A stretch of DNA of 64,000 nt. It comes from Magnolia sinica. Its lineage: Eukaryota; Streptophyta; Magnoliopsida; Magnoliales; Magnoliaceae. Numbering within the stretch: the stretch's first letter is position 1; each line of letters opens with the position of its first letter. Under the pieces are notes generated by a model, which did not search any database, was not told the origin of the DNA, and worked only from the letters and a program-made list of their open reading frames with translations. The stretch is taken from NCBI RefSeq assembly GCF_029962835.1, contig NC_080574.1, positions 25,208,001 through 25,272,000 on the forward strand, given 5' to 3'. Positions 11,535 through 23,738 of the stretch are shown piece by piece. The translations under genes were made by a program, and so were the position numbers.

Positions 11535-12530
11535 AGAGACGGGATGCAAACGGCGTCTCTGGGTTCGGACCACGAGGCGACGTGGCACAGGCGTTAACAT
11601 CCTAACCACTCATTAGTTTCAGGCCGTTGTTTCTATGAACTTCCGTTTTTCCACACGCGTGTGGCTTATTCATGAGTGGCCGGCCTGCTTTTTCGGTTAG
11701 GGCTGCGCAAGACCGGATGGACGTACGAGTGCGATGCTGGAATGTTTACGGTAGTCCCCTCTTCATAGATAGGTAATTTTTTACTGCAGATGCGACCGAC
11801 TATTTAGTTTTTTTTCGGTTTAATCGATTCGAACAAAACTTGCTTAAAATTTACTTATCAATCTAGGCCTTTATTTGTACAGACGAACAAATAAAGACAA
11901 AAATACTCCCATTGTTTTTGCTGATTTACCCTAAAAATTAAAGATATTTTTATCCAAAACTCTATTCTCGTGCTCTAAAAATTTACTTTCAAAAAATGAG
12001 TTTTTGATCTTTTTTCTAAAAATCTACTTTATAAAATAAGTTTTTAATCTTCTTTCTAAAAATTTACTTCTGTAACATAATCTTTCGACCTTTCGTTTTT
12101 AAAAAAAAAAAAAAACGCATAAAAAGTAATCGTCTACAGTGCTAATTTTTTTAGATAAATGCTTGAAATGACTTGTAGCTTGGCAGTGTCCGTCTATCCG
12201 TACGCATGCATGTGCCCATGATATAGCAAAATACACGTTCCTCAATCCAAACCGTTCAAAATGTGCTCACCACTGTTAACCGCCTGCATTCGATAAACGA
12301 AAGTTCATTAACGGATGGTCAGGATCATCAAGTAATGGTTGTGCATGAAAATTCACATACATTCGCTTTACGTGATCATTTCTCAAACTAAAGTTTAAAA
12401 TGGCAAGTGTCTCCGAAAAAGACCGCCATGAGTCAATTCGCAACACACGGGCCGACGTGGCATCCGTTTACACGGAACTGGTGGCACTCATGAGGTTGGA
12501 CCACCATTCACATGAACAAGGACTGTACTG
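11535..12530. other. Gene-free AT-rich sequence
   Basis: It contains imperfect repeats of 'TTTCTAAAAATTTACTT' near 11970-12070 and an A-run near 12100-12114. No gene, RNA or complete element was seen. Confidence 0.45.
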
Positions 12531-12534
12531 AGGA

Positions 12535-13033
12535 GCTGAATGCTCTGTAGGGCCCAACGGGATGTGTGTATTTTATCCCCACCGTCCACCCGTTTTTAGA
12601 GCTCATATTAGGGCAGGAATCTAAAATTGGAGCATATTCAAAGCGCAATTGGATCATGAAAGACAGAAAACAGTGGGGATAATAACATCCACCGTTGAAA
12701 CCTTTTTAGGGCCCAGAGTGATGTTTATATGTCATCGTAAGCTTGTTAACAAGTCACACGTACATGAATGCAAATGCAGGGAAACACAAATATCAGCTTG
12801 ATCCAAAACTTCTGTGGCCTCCACAGAAGTTTTTAACATCAGGAGTTCAATCTCAACTGTTTCCTGTGGTGTGGTCCAATTAGATGTTGGATATGATTCG
12901 AGTTTTAGATTATCTCCTAAAATGAGCTGAAAAAAACGGATGAACGGCGTGGATAAAACATATCCATTACGGTGAGTCCCACCGAGTCCAGCCACCAGGG
13001 ATGTCGGTGGTGTTGGGTCACCCCAATCCGCCT
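12535..13033. mobile_element. GGGCCCACC-family MITE
   Basis: A near-complete family interior runs from GTAGGGCCCAACGGGATGTG to ATGGTGAG-like CCCACCGAG and the right end GTCACCCCAATCCGC. It shows the fold-back design (TTTTATCCCCACCGTCC against GGCGTGGATAAAACA). The left terminus is not sharply defined and no duplication was found. Confidence 0.6.
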
Positions 13034-13378
13034 TTTCTTTTCTTTTCTTTTTTCCGGGCTAACCGTTTATTTTTCTTGTGCATGTGTAGCCCACGTGGTG
13101 ATGGGCTGCCCTTATCTTCGATTCCTACCATTTTCACGGTGGCTTCTTCCGGACGAACGGCCAGGATTTCCCAAACGTGCGCCATTTTGTCACGTTTGTA
13201 CTGTCCAGAACTTCCTCTTCATTCTCTCTCCACGAAAATAACTGAACGGCCTGGGCAGTTGAGAAAGTCACGAGTCAACATGCACCGTCCTATGACACAA
13301 GGATACTTGATCAGTGTGAACGCTGGGCCATGCATGTAGTGGACTCGAGTCACGTGCCATCAGCATTCAATCATAGCT

Positions 13379-13900
13379 AATGGCGTGGGGAGCGGATAAG
13401 GTGCGGCCTTTACTGTGGGACCCATCTTGATGCATATATTATATATCCATCCCGTCCATCCGTTCTGCCAGATTATTTCTGAGCATGAGACCAAAAATGA
13501 AGCATATTTAATTATTAAGTGGACCACACCATAAGAAAAGTGGTGACTGACCATTAATGAACCATAAAAGTTTTGGATAAAGCTGATATTTGTTTTTATT
13601 TTCGTTCATCCATGTTCATGTTACCTTATCAACAGGTTGGATGGAAAATAAACATTACTGAAATATTACAGTGAGCCCTAGAAAGTTTTTAATGTAAGAC
13701 GTTAAATCACCACTGTTTCCTTCGTCATGGCCCACGTGATAACTAGATCAACTTTAATTTTCGGACCATGCTCTATGATCATCTAAAAAATGTATGGACG
13801 GCGTGGATATGAAATATATGCATCAAAATGGGACCCACGGTAAGGGCGGCGCCGTCTTGGGTGAGGTCGGGGCTGCATCTAATCCGCTCCCAAGGTCGTG
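13379..13900. mobile_element. Mutator-like MITE with diverged 9-bp target duplication
   Basis: The element at 13388-13891 (504 bp) begins GGGAGCGGATAAGGTGCGGC and ends with the reverse complement of GGGAGCGGATTAGATGCAGC. The flanks are AATGGCGTG (13379-13387) and AAGGTCGTG (13892-13900), a 9-bp duplication with two mismatches, which suggests an older insertion than the copy at 58683. The interior is the common family fold-back sequence. Confidence 0.75.
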
Positions 13901-14199
13901 CACTGAAATTGCATCTCAGAATGTTGACTTGATGACCATGACGTACGTGCCGGTCGTCGTTGAGTTCCGCCGTGGTACAATATAACATCTCTACCGTACA
14001 CGTGGCACGTTGAATGGTTGATTTAGTCTAGCACCGTACATTTTTCCACGAGTGGGAATACGGTCCTTTCTGGATGCGTAGCCCATCCACGTGATGCCCG
14101 CCGATTCACACATAACACTACCATGTTTGTCTTGTTCAAGTGGGAATGGAACAGCTTAGAATTTCTACCAGGCGACAAGCACTGGATAACGGAACAAGT

Positions 14200-14817
14200 A
14201 AGCTGTGGCCCCACACCATTCATCCATCACGCCACCTTATTTTAGGGCATGAGCGCATGGTTGAAGCATATCCAAAGTTCAAGAAGACTACTCGAGCTCC
14301 TAGTTGTGTATGAACGGTTTAAAGGAGATCAAAGTTATATGGCCCCATAATGATGTATTTATTATATCCACATCATTTATACATTTGGAGAGATCATTTT
14401 ATATATTGGTACAAAAAACTAGTAATATCAAAAGTTCAAGTGGACCACACCACAAATAGCAGTGGGACAATGATTCTCACCATGAAAACATTGGTAGGAC
14501 TTATCATAACGTTTATTTTCTATCCAATCTGTTCATAAGGTTACACATAACTGGATGGAGAGCATATTAATCCAAAATTTATGTGACCCCCAAAAGGGTT
14601 TCAATTGTAGACATTCAATCCCCCACTGCTTTTTACAGTGTGGTCCACTTGATCTGTGGATCTATCTTAACTTTTTTGGCTCAAGTCTTATGACTGGCTC
14701 ACCAAGTGGATGGACGGTTTGGATATAACTCATTCCTCGAGATGGGACCCACAGAACTTCGTAACCTCAACACACCAGCCAAGTCGGTGGTGTGTGGTAC
14801 CATTCAATCCGCTTCCA
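14200..14817. mobile_element. MITE of the 54012-54620 subtype, with extra family fragment at the left
   Basis: The stretch from GAGCTCCTAGTTGTGTATGA to CAATCCGCTTCC matches the subtype at 54012-54620 (shared AACGG, GGAGATC, AATGATGTATTTATTATATC; right end CCA-(A/G)TCGGTGGTGTG). The first 90 bp look like the edge of another family copy, so this is a composite. Confidence 0.55.
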
Positions 14818-14949
14818 TAGGAAACAGTGGGATAATGATGTCGACCGTTGAAAACTTCATCTAACCGATAGTGATAAGGTCATGCAGGCGTGAATGAAGT
14901 AAAAACAGATATAAACAAAAGTTTCCACAGTATGCATTAAATCCCCATT

Positions 14950-15210
14950 GTTTCGGAAAGGGATTGGCCACAGGCTACTCCCCTGCCCCTAGCCGATGGC
15001 TAGTGGTCGGTGCTCTGTGAGCCCCACCATGATGTATGTGTTTCATCCATGCCGTCCACCCATTTTTCCATATGATTTTATGTTATGAGCTCAAAAATGA
15101 GGTTGATCCAAATCTCAAGTGGACCACACAGTGTTGATTGAACGCCCACCATTAAAAACTTCTTGGGGCCACATAAGTTTTGGATCAAACTGATATATAT
15201 ATATAATGAA
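14950..15210. repeat. One end of a GGGCCCACC-family MITE
   Basis: CACAGGCTACTCCCCTGCCC followed by GGTCGGTGCTCTGTGAGCCC matches the left terminus of the complete element at 9148. The copy is cut after TGGATCAAACTGATATATAT. Confidence 0.6.
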
Positions 15211-15214
15211 ATTT

Positions 15215-16420
15215 ACTAAGATGATTATAATTTTTACTTTGAGCAGTGATGCCTAGGTAATTAAATAGTGGGTTAATACCGTTTTTGGATTCTTATCAAA
15301 TCTTTAACTTCCAGTATTGGTTCATTTTCTAATAGATTGCATAAAAGATGGACCACTCGTCATTCTGGTTGAAGGCATAAGAAAATAGACCAACATTGAT
15401 AACACCAGCACACAAAACACACCAATTTCCTTTTTGTGTCTAACTTCTCTAGGCCTCACCAGAATGTGTTAGATCCGTACTGTCCATCAATTTTTTCAAA
15501 TAATTATATGGCTAATGCCCAAAACTGAAGAACATACATAGTTAAAGTAGACAACACTATAATTGAAGCACACTTTAAAAATAATAATAATAAATAAATA
15601 AAATAAAATAAAATAAAAAATTGAAATTTTGAATGAAGTGATTTTTATTTTTATTTTTTGTCCCCAATCACATTTTCCCTCTTTCGAATTATATAGATAG
15701 AGTTTTAAACATTTAATCAATTATACGATTTTTGTTTAGAAACATGGAGTTAGAAACAGAGTTTTGCTATTTTTTTTATTTTTTTAATCTTTTTCATTAA
15801 TTTTTATGTTGTATTTTTTTTTTTTTTCATGCTTTCTTAAACAGAGTTTTGCTATAATTCTACTACATCAACATAATTTTAGCCCAAGGTGATCTTATGA
15901 TGTGGCCCACCTCTTCAACTGCTTGGATGTTCTATAAACTGGACTAGTATTTATCAATACCAATTGATGAAAATTTATGTCCGAGGGTGCGTTTGGCTTG
16001 GTCTAAGTTGAGGCGGGAAAGAAAACTAGTTTCTTCTAATTCAACTGCCCTCAAAAGAAAATAGAAGTGCTAGGATCACTTTTCCTTTAGAAGGTTCTCT
16101 CGTAAAAACGGTCATTTCTTTTTTCCTCTCCAGAGAACTTAGAAAATAAGATTTACATGATTTTTAAAAGGAACCTCTTACCATTTCCATTGACTATTCT
16201 GCCTATCTATTGAAATGGTGCATTCTAAATCAAATAAGTCATTTAATGATTCTTGTGGTAGTTTTTTTAACCTTAATTCCTCAATTATGACATTTTCCTT
16301 TACTATTTACTTTTCTATTTTCACCGGTATAAATGATACGAAGAACTATTTAAATAAAGTCCCACTGTTTACATGCTTTAGTTTAATTTGTTGTATTTCA
16401 ATTTGTGAACACTCCACCCT
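15215..16420. other. Gene-free AT-rich sequence
   Basis: There are A/T-rich tracts and a simple AAATA/TAAAA run at 15578-15618. A GGGTGCGTTTGGCTTGG motif near 15986 may be one end of a small MITE. No gene was seen. Confidence 0.45.
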
Positions 16421-16423
16421 AGG

Positions 16424-19400
16424 CTGATAAGTCGATTAAGATTGGACAAATGTGATTTGATTTAATGGCTAAACCTCAATCCAATACCTAAAACCAAGCC
16501 CTAATTCAAAACCTTAGAGCCCTAGAAACCTAAACCCTAGGAATCCTAAAAACTGATTCAAGTCAACTCACTAAGTCATTTCGAGTCAATTCGCTGAGCG
16601 AAACCCAGTTACATCACCTAATCAACCCAACTCTTGAACCAGCCCAAGACCAAGCCAAGACCCAAGCCCATAAGCTCGACAATGATTCACAACCCGAACA
16701 ACAAGCAAACCTCAAAACAGTAGGAACTTTCTTGTACATGTGGGAAACCCCCTACCAAGGCAAGAGGCATCCTGTGGCCTAGGGGCATCACCCGACACGT
16801 GGCACCTCCTCTGCTTTAATAGGGAGCTCCCCATGAGTGTCATACCTCCCTTTATAACCCTTATTCATGTGAGTACTGCAAAACTTCTATGGTCCTATGT
16901 GGCTGGAAATCACAATTTTACCAAGCAATCTAGCAATTCGGATTGTGCCATGTGGCAATTTGAAATCTCAGCCACCCAATCTGTCACGCCTCAGACTTGG
17001 TAACTGGATTCATAAGGAACCCGATGGCCGGTTCTGGCTGCAACAGCCTCCGTAGTACTCCATTCTCGACTTCTGAGGCAGGTTTCGATCCGAGATCTTA
17101 CAAGGAGGATTTCCGTAACAATATAATTATTTCCAATATGAGCATACCCAAGATCACAATAAGTATATCTGAGAATAACAAGACACATATTACAAAATCC
17201 ACTAAGAATTTAAAATTTTACAAGCTTTCATAAGGTCGAAAAGGACATTTATAAGATAATAGAAAAATGATAGAAAGGTCAGCAACACTGGAGTCCTCAA
17301 GCTCAACTCCACTCCAAGCTCTGCCGCTACGACGCTTGCCTAAGATATCCTGCATGTATCAATCGTGCATAAGCTTATAGAAGCTTAGAGGGTGGTGAAA
17401 GTGTGTGACGATGGTGCACAGAAGAATAGTAGGAGGTACAGGAAGAGAAACATGTTCAATGACAATATCACTAGCCTTACCAAGGCTTATCATGAATACG
17501 ATGCAATGAGTATTGGGTGTCATACTAAGGCAATGCATGAAGGGGCTTATGCAACCGATGCAAATGCGATACAAAGTAATGTCGGTGCTCATAACCAATC
17601 CACATATTAAGTGCGTTTCCAATTATAAGGAAATCACCGGGGGTCCATTACACTGCGGAATGACCGCCACTCTACAGACCCATATAGTCAAATGAGCATA
17701 AGAGACCTCAATACCCACCTGTAGACAGCTAATCACCAACTAAGCTCGACGGCAGTGGATTCATTTTATGAGCTGGTCAAACTCAGTCTAGTAATGCCCC
17801 CCCTTACAGGCAGATAAGGCCACATCCCTACCCAACCAACTACACGATAGTGATAGTCGCGGCCTAACGGTATAAGGCCCTCGTGCGCTCATAGTTTTCA
17901 CTTGGTCATGGCATTGGGGCAGATCCTTGGTACCATTGAAGTTTTAGAAATATCACCCATGGGCATCCTATGCACCCGGTATGCTCAAGTATCATTTCCG
18001 GTGCCCACACATCCAGTCATCCACGAATATCCCTGTGGAGGCGAGACCTTAATAAAGCAAAGGCGGTATCATCATGAAATACGATGCCAATGCATGAGTC
18101 ATACATACGGTCATGCACTAGCTTCAGGCACTCAATGTGCACGAGGGGAGAAACTCCATCTCTCAATGACTACCATACAATACAATCAATTCATACAGAT
18201 GATGCATATGAGTCACAATGAAGTAAGTGCGCTACCTTTAGAATATATTCCTCCTTCTTAAGGAGGGACAAGGTCTAGATACACAGACATGTACTCTAAG
18301 GAAAAGTGAAATCCTCTAGTGAGGGCCCAATACTTTGGGGTAACCCACAAGTTAAGAGAGTCATAAGGTCTTAATGGATGAAACGGTCTTAACAAGGTCC
18401 AAGGTGGGCCTTCAACCACTTATAAGGGCCATGTGGGCCTACCTTAGGGCCACCAAGGAGGACATTCAACCTCAACTGGGTCTTAAAAGGTAACCCGCTA
18501 CGCATATAAAGTAAGGTCCAAGGCCCAAGCAATCCATGGCCTAATGGGCCATACACAAAGCCTAATTCTTAGGCAATATGGTGGGCCCTTAAGCAAGATT
18601 TGGGCCCAACCATAAAGGGCATAAACCCACATATTGTGGTGGGCCTCATGGGCAACCCAGTAGTTCAACCATGTGGGCAATTTCACACTTAATACAAGTG
18701 AGTTGGGCCTCACATCTTAGCCCAAGTACAGGGTCAATTTGGTGGGTAGCCATGGGACCAACTACTTGCATATTATGGCCCACAAACCCATGACAATAGG
18801 TAGAAGAGTACAGGCTCAAAGGTTAATGGGCCTATCTAGAAGATTCCAGTCCAAAAGGCCTAAGGAACTTAACAATCAACCACATACAATGATCCAATAA
18901 AAACCCAACTTGGGTGGGCCTTAGATGAGCACTAATTACTCCCAAAAATACTAAAGGAAAAGGCAAGATAATTAATTAAATCATCCTCAAATTTGGTGGG
19001 TCACGCTGCCCCAAACAAACATTTATAGGCAGTAACATTGGGCCCATTGCTGAATTTCCAGCCCACCCGCTCTCTGGGCTTGTTGGAGTCTAGTAAATAA
19101 ATTAATTTATAGTATATTTATTTCCTGATGACCCCACACATTACTATGGGTCGCACCAGATGAGAGGGGGATGTACAACACATATTTCAAGTGGGCCATG
19201 CCACCAGAATGCAGGCCCAACAGCCCAAGACAGGGATGTCCTAAGGGTGGGACGGCCCAACGCTATGGACGACTTGGCCTTTACACTAAGGTGGGCTCCT
19301 CACATCCAAGTGGGATCCACACATAGGACGTCCACCCAGGGTGGACCATACACATATGGGTCCCACAAAATGGAAGGACGGCATGGAGGAAAAACATACA

Positions 19401-20858
19401 TCATGGTGGGCCTGACCAAGGGCGATCAGCCCATGGTGGGCGTCCACTAGCTGGCCGTCCATCATGGACCGCTGGTCCAGCTACATGGCCCCAAGGCCCT
19501 CTGGAATATCATAAGATGGGCCTCATAGACATGCATAAAGGCTCCAATGGGCTGGGCCCAATAAATTCCATAGTTGCAAAGAAGCCAGCAAGGTTAGAAT
19601 AAAAAATCTGCTACATACATGTTACTGTCCTGAATTTGGGCCATCCAAATGGGTGGGTCGGGGCCTCCAAAATTTTTGAAATTTGGGCTTAAGGTCCCTC
19701 ATCAAGCCTACAACAAGGTGGGACCCAGAAAGATGGTCCACTATCAGGGAAAATATTTTTAAATTTTAGTTTTTATGGGACTATGCTGCTGGACTGCATA
19801 GCAAAAATTCTTGGTAATCCACTATATTGGCCCACCCTTTTGGATACCCAAATGGGGTCAGTTGGGGCTGAAATTTTGTATAATTGTACATGAGTCATGC
19901 AGCTACAAGAATCACATATTAAATAGTATTAATCTTCCCACCAAATAATCAGAAATCAGGCCCCAAGGTAGCTCAAAAATCTGTCCAGACAGTTATCGAC
20001 AGCAACCATAGATTGAAATAAAATAATTATAAACACTAATTAAAATGGGATTTAATCCCAAAAAATTTTAGAATGGACCACCCTAGTGGGCCTCACAAAT
20101 ATCCAGACTATCCCACCATCCAAAACACCTTTGCATGTGCCCCAATTGATTGGATTTTGGGGCCACATGTCATAGGGTGGAATGCCATGGACGTCTTCCC
20201 CTTTTTTGGGTGGCTGGATTTTTGTTGCTCCATAAGGTGGGCCACACACCATGATGAGGGAATGAAAGTAAGAGAAAGGAGAGAAAGAAGGACAATCCGG
20301 CCGTAGGGAAAGGGCTCCGCCATTATTGAGCCCTCCTAAGAACAATCCCACCACACATCATACATGGATTTATATTTACAATATGGATCTTGCACATGCA
20401 TGGCTTATGATCAAAATATATGGTGAAGATGTCATCCCCACCAAGGTTATAAGGTCTAGATGACCCAAACATGATATAATATGGAAGGAATGTACCATGA
20501 TGTGGCCCATAGAGAAAGGTCCCATGAATGGATCATGCATGCATAAGGTGGGCCATTAGGCCACAACCATGGGATTGTGTGGGATCTCAACCATTGATTG
20601 GTGAGTCCCACACTTCCTTCATGAAAGAAAGAAAATATCTAAGCCATGGAAATCAGATTTTTACATTTAGAGGAGCACCCACCTCTAAAGATGCCTTCAT
20701 ACTCCAAGATCTAGGTTCATTGCTTCAAGAGGAAGGCGATTGAAGGTTTCAGATGGGGTCTTGATGGCTAAATGGTGGAGGAAAGGAGGAAGAAGGGGCT
20801 AGAATAGGGAGAGGGAGGTTGGACGTTTTTTGCAAGGGGAGAGGAAATGAGAGAATGA

Positions 20859-20890
<32 letters not shown>

Positions 20891-22393
20891 AGGGAGGGGT
20901 GTATACCAAAGCACTCATTGTTCTCTTGGCTACGGAAGAGCAAGATCATGATGGCCATGTAAGGTGTTGGGAAGAAAAGCAAATGATTATTTTCTTGTTT
21001 AGAGGAGGTAATGATGAGTTTTTAAAAGAAATCTTATCATTAGTTGCTAGGCTCTAGGTAGGCTAGTAGCTAGGTAGGGTAGCTTTATGGGAGAAAGTGC
21101 ACTAGGATGGGCCCCATGGGAAAATGTGCATACCCTACAAGTGGAGTCCACAATCATGATCAATGGCTCAAAATGATACGCGCCTACAACTTCTGATCTA
21201 CAACTCGGATGGATGCACGGGATGCGGCATCGGAACCGTGGCGACGATGCGGACAAGATGGTATAGGTCTTGGGTCGACCCGGGTCGGGTCTACGTGACT
21301 GGACTCAGGGATGACTGCAAACACTTTCTGAAGGTCGCGGGTCATTGGAATTTGGCAGGTAGGACCGCGAGACTAAGATGAACGAGATGTATACTCACAC
21401 ACACACACACATGCACACATGCGAACTTGGGTCGGGTCTCACACAATCCTATATCAGCCTTAGACTTACCAAGAATTAAGAAAAAACTAGGTTTGTGGGT
21501 TAGAAATAGGCCCCAAACCTTCCATTTGGATCATCAAATCTCATTTCAAGAGAAACTACATAAACCTCCTTAACCATCCCATCAATCCCATCTCTCCATC
21601 AAGGAGAGTAAGAGTAGGAGAGAGTCTAGCCCTAGTCTGATCTAGCCTAACCCAAATCCTAGGCTCTTGAGCCAACCAAGTCCAATCCAAGCCACACGAT
21701 CATGTCTTTGCGACACATCCATTCATTCAATCATCCAATACTTAATTGGCTTTGTTTAACCCAGTATTAACATTGTGCAATACATATTCCTTTCTTAACC
21801 CCCTGCTTAATTGTCACATCATCAACTCAACATAACAATGCATCTTACACCTTATTGATATGGGTGTATAGTCTTCGACTTGCTTATATAATCGAATCCT
21901 GCTTATCAGAAACCATGGTCAATTAGTTCACGCTTTGGCAAGTTGAGGAGTTAGGGCAAATTTATCTAGCCCAAACTGAAGCCTGTCATAGGCATTGCAT
22001 TTGACAATGCATAGCACACACTCCATTACATCATAAGCATCACATAGCATACATAAGCACCCAGTTAGTACAAACATATACTCTGTGGCTTGCCGACAGA
22101 GTCAGATCCTGCTCATCAAAAACTTGTGCTAATTTGCATTACACATCGCCGCATCATCAACGTGCAGGAACTAGAACTAATTCTTGAAGATAGTTTAATC
22201 CTGTGAACTAAAGAATGTACAATTGTACAGGCATAATAGGGTGCCTAACATCTTCCCTCCTTGTCACCCCGATTCTTACCTCGAATCTTCGGTCGCAGAT
22301 CAATGAATCATCTTAAGACTGAGAACCTTCAGATTCTCTCTCTTAATCGTATTTACAGGTTTACCCGACTATATAATCGAAGTAATTGGCTAG
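16424..22393 (+). mobile_element. Tat/Ogre-like gypsy LTR fragment, split by a later solo LTR
   Basis: The right part (21449-22393) ends directly before TGGCGACTCC (22394), a primer-binding-site start characteristic of Tat-lineage gypsy elements. It is preceded by 'AATAGGGTGCCTAACATCTTC', a motif typical of their LTR R/U5 region. The left part (about 16424-16981) has a TATA-like CTTTATAACC near 16851. The solo LTR at 16982-21443 sits inside it, so this LTR is older. It is a fossil with no coding region and an approximate left edge. Confidence 0.5.
16977..21448 (-). mobile_element. Large solo LTR (4.46 kb) with perfect 5-bp target duplication
   Basis: A single LTR at 16982-21443 reads TGTCACGCCTCAG at its left edge and GGGTCTCACA at its right. 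On the minus strand it therefore starts TGTGAGACCC and ends GGCGTGACA, as chromovirus (Del/Tekay-type gypsy) LTRs do. CAATC flanks both sides (16977-16981 and 21444-21448). No internal region or second LTR is present, so it is a solo LTR left by LTR-LTR recombination. The perfect duplication suggests modest age. It contains many GTGGGCC motifs and a (GA)n tract at 20855-20892. Confidence 0.75.
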
Positions 22394-22443
22394 TGGCGAC
22401 TCCAGACATATACAACACCCTTCTCGAACACCTACTACAAAAA

Positions 22444-22446
<3 letters not shown>

Positions 22447-22495
<49 letters not shown>
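22447..22495. repeat. (CT)n microsatellite
   Basis: About 24 uninterrupted CT units lie just after the Tat-like LTR fragment. Confidence 0.95.
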
Positions 22496-22497
<2 letters not shown>

Positions 22498-22654
22498 CAC
22501 CCATGGAAGCTTGCGTTGGTCCTCTCTTGGGATCCAATGTCCACACAATTGCATGGTTTTTAAGTTTTTGTTTATCAAATATTATACTATACTAGAAATT
22601 CATGGTTTTGGAGAGGTATATATCAGCCAAACGGTTTCACCTGTCTCTCTGGCT

Positions 22655-22915
22655 CCTTAGCTGAGTTGGTGGAGACACTCCTCACATGGATGATCCTAAG
22701 CTCAAAGTCTTGCTAAAAAATAGCTTTACTTAGTTACTTTCCTTACCATTAGAATCAAACCATTTTAACGTACTTTAATGTAGTTTTAACTAGCCAAAAA
22801 ACTATTTGGGCCTTCAAATTTGCTGTTGCCATTTTATATGGGAAAGAGGGTCTCAATGCTTGGCCTCCCGGTAGATGTTCTGTGTTTCAATCGGAATCCT
22901 AAGCTCAAAAATTAT
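22655..22915 (+). repeat. Possible tRNA-derived SINE fragments (second type)
   Basis: CCTTAGCTGAGTTGGTGGAG at about 22661 resembles a tRNA A-box region, and TTTCAATCGGAATCC at about 22887 resembles a B-box. 'ATCCTAAGCTCAAA' occurs twice (near 22694 and 22897), suggesting two partial copies. No tail or target duplication was resolved. Confidence 0.3.
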
Positions 22916-22941
22916 GGTAAAGAAAAAATAAAGATGAACAT

Positions 22942-23680
22942 TGTTGAGACTCAAATATTGCATATTTTCTCCTATTTATATCTTGGTTTTATGAATATGA
23001 TAATGTTTAATGTTATATTTTATACATGTTTGTATTGTAAGGTGAATTTAAAAGCTTAGATTAAAAAGAATGTTAAAAGCATGAATTTGATGCTAAGAAA
23101 TCACCAAGGCAAAGAATGGACCTTTGGAGACCAAGATTGAAGAAGTCACATGCCAAAGATCGAAGGAAACCAAGTGAGGAATGAAGAGAATCCAAAATTT
23201 GAAGTGTTGGTCGGCTAGCCGAAGTTCTGGTTTGGTTAGCCTAAGAAAGTTCGGCTGAAAATTTAGCAACATGTTCTTCTGGAATTTGCGGGGGTTCGGC
23301 TAGCCCAAGTGTTGGTTCGGCTAGCCCAAGTGTCAGTCGACTAGCCGAAGCTCTGCTTAGGCTAGCCTAAGATTATGCAAATTCTACGCCTAGTGAGAAA
23401 ATTTGAGGCGGTTTCTGAATTTTTCGAGTCGGTTTAAAGGAAAGAGTTCTCCACTTATAAATAGGGCTTCCCGGGATATTCCTAAGCATCATTCAAAGCA
23501 TTCAAAAGTAAGATTTACGGTTTTTGGAAAGCTTTCTAGTTTTTTTAAGAAAAGTTTCAAGTTTCATAGTTTTAGTTTTCGTTTTTCTTTATAAGTTGTT
23601 TTTAGATCTTTATTTGTTTATATACTTGATTTTTATTTTCTTTGTTTTAATTATGTCTTTCTAGTTCTCTCTAGCCCAAG
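22942..23680 (+). mobile_element. LTR-like fragment with internal GGCTAGCC minisatellite
   Basis: TGTTGAGACTCAAATATTGC at 22942 looks like an LTR start. A transcript-leader-like region with TATAAATAGGGCTTCC lies near 23455. Repeated TTCGGCTAGCC(G/C)AAG units occur at about 23205-23372. Right-hand LTR sequence may resume after 26.7 kb beyond a later insertion, but I cannot show this. It is a fossil. Confidence 0.4.
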
Positions 23681-23689
23681 CAGTAAAAT

Positions 23690-23738
23690 AAGGTGGCTGA
23701 TGCACTTAGTCGTCATGCTTCACTACTTGTTACGATGA
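23690..23738 (+). mobile_element. Short gypsy RNase H remnant
   Basis: About 49 bp encode the conserved C-terminal RNase H signature of Ty3-gypsy polyproteins (VADALSRHASLLVTM). This tiny piece of an element ends where the next LTR begins. Confidence 0.5.

Noticed and set aside
17902-18261. 119-residue open frame
   Set aside because: It lies wholly inside the solo LTR with no domain, and LTRs are normally non-coding.
22261-22595. Ser-Leu-repeat and Arg-Glu-repeat open frames
   Set aside because: They are artefacts of the (CT)n microsatellite.
22655-22725. tRNA gene suggested by CCTTAGCTGAGTTGGTGGAG
   Set aside because: There is no cloverleaf with anticodon and acceptor stems, so it is treated as SINE-like at best.
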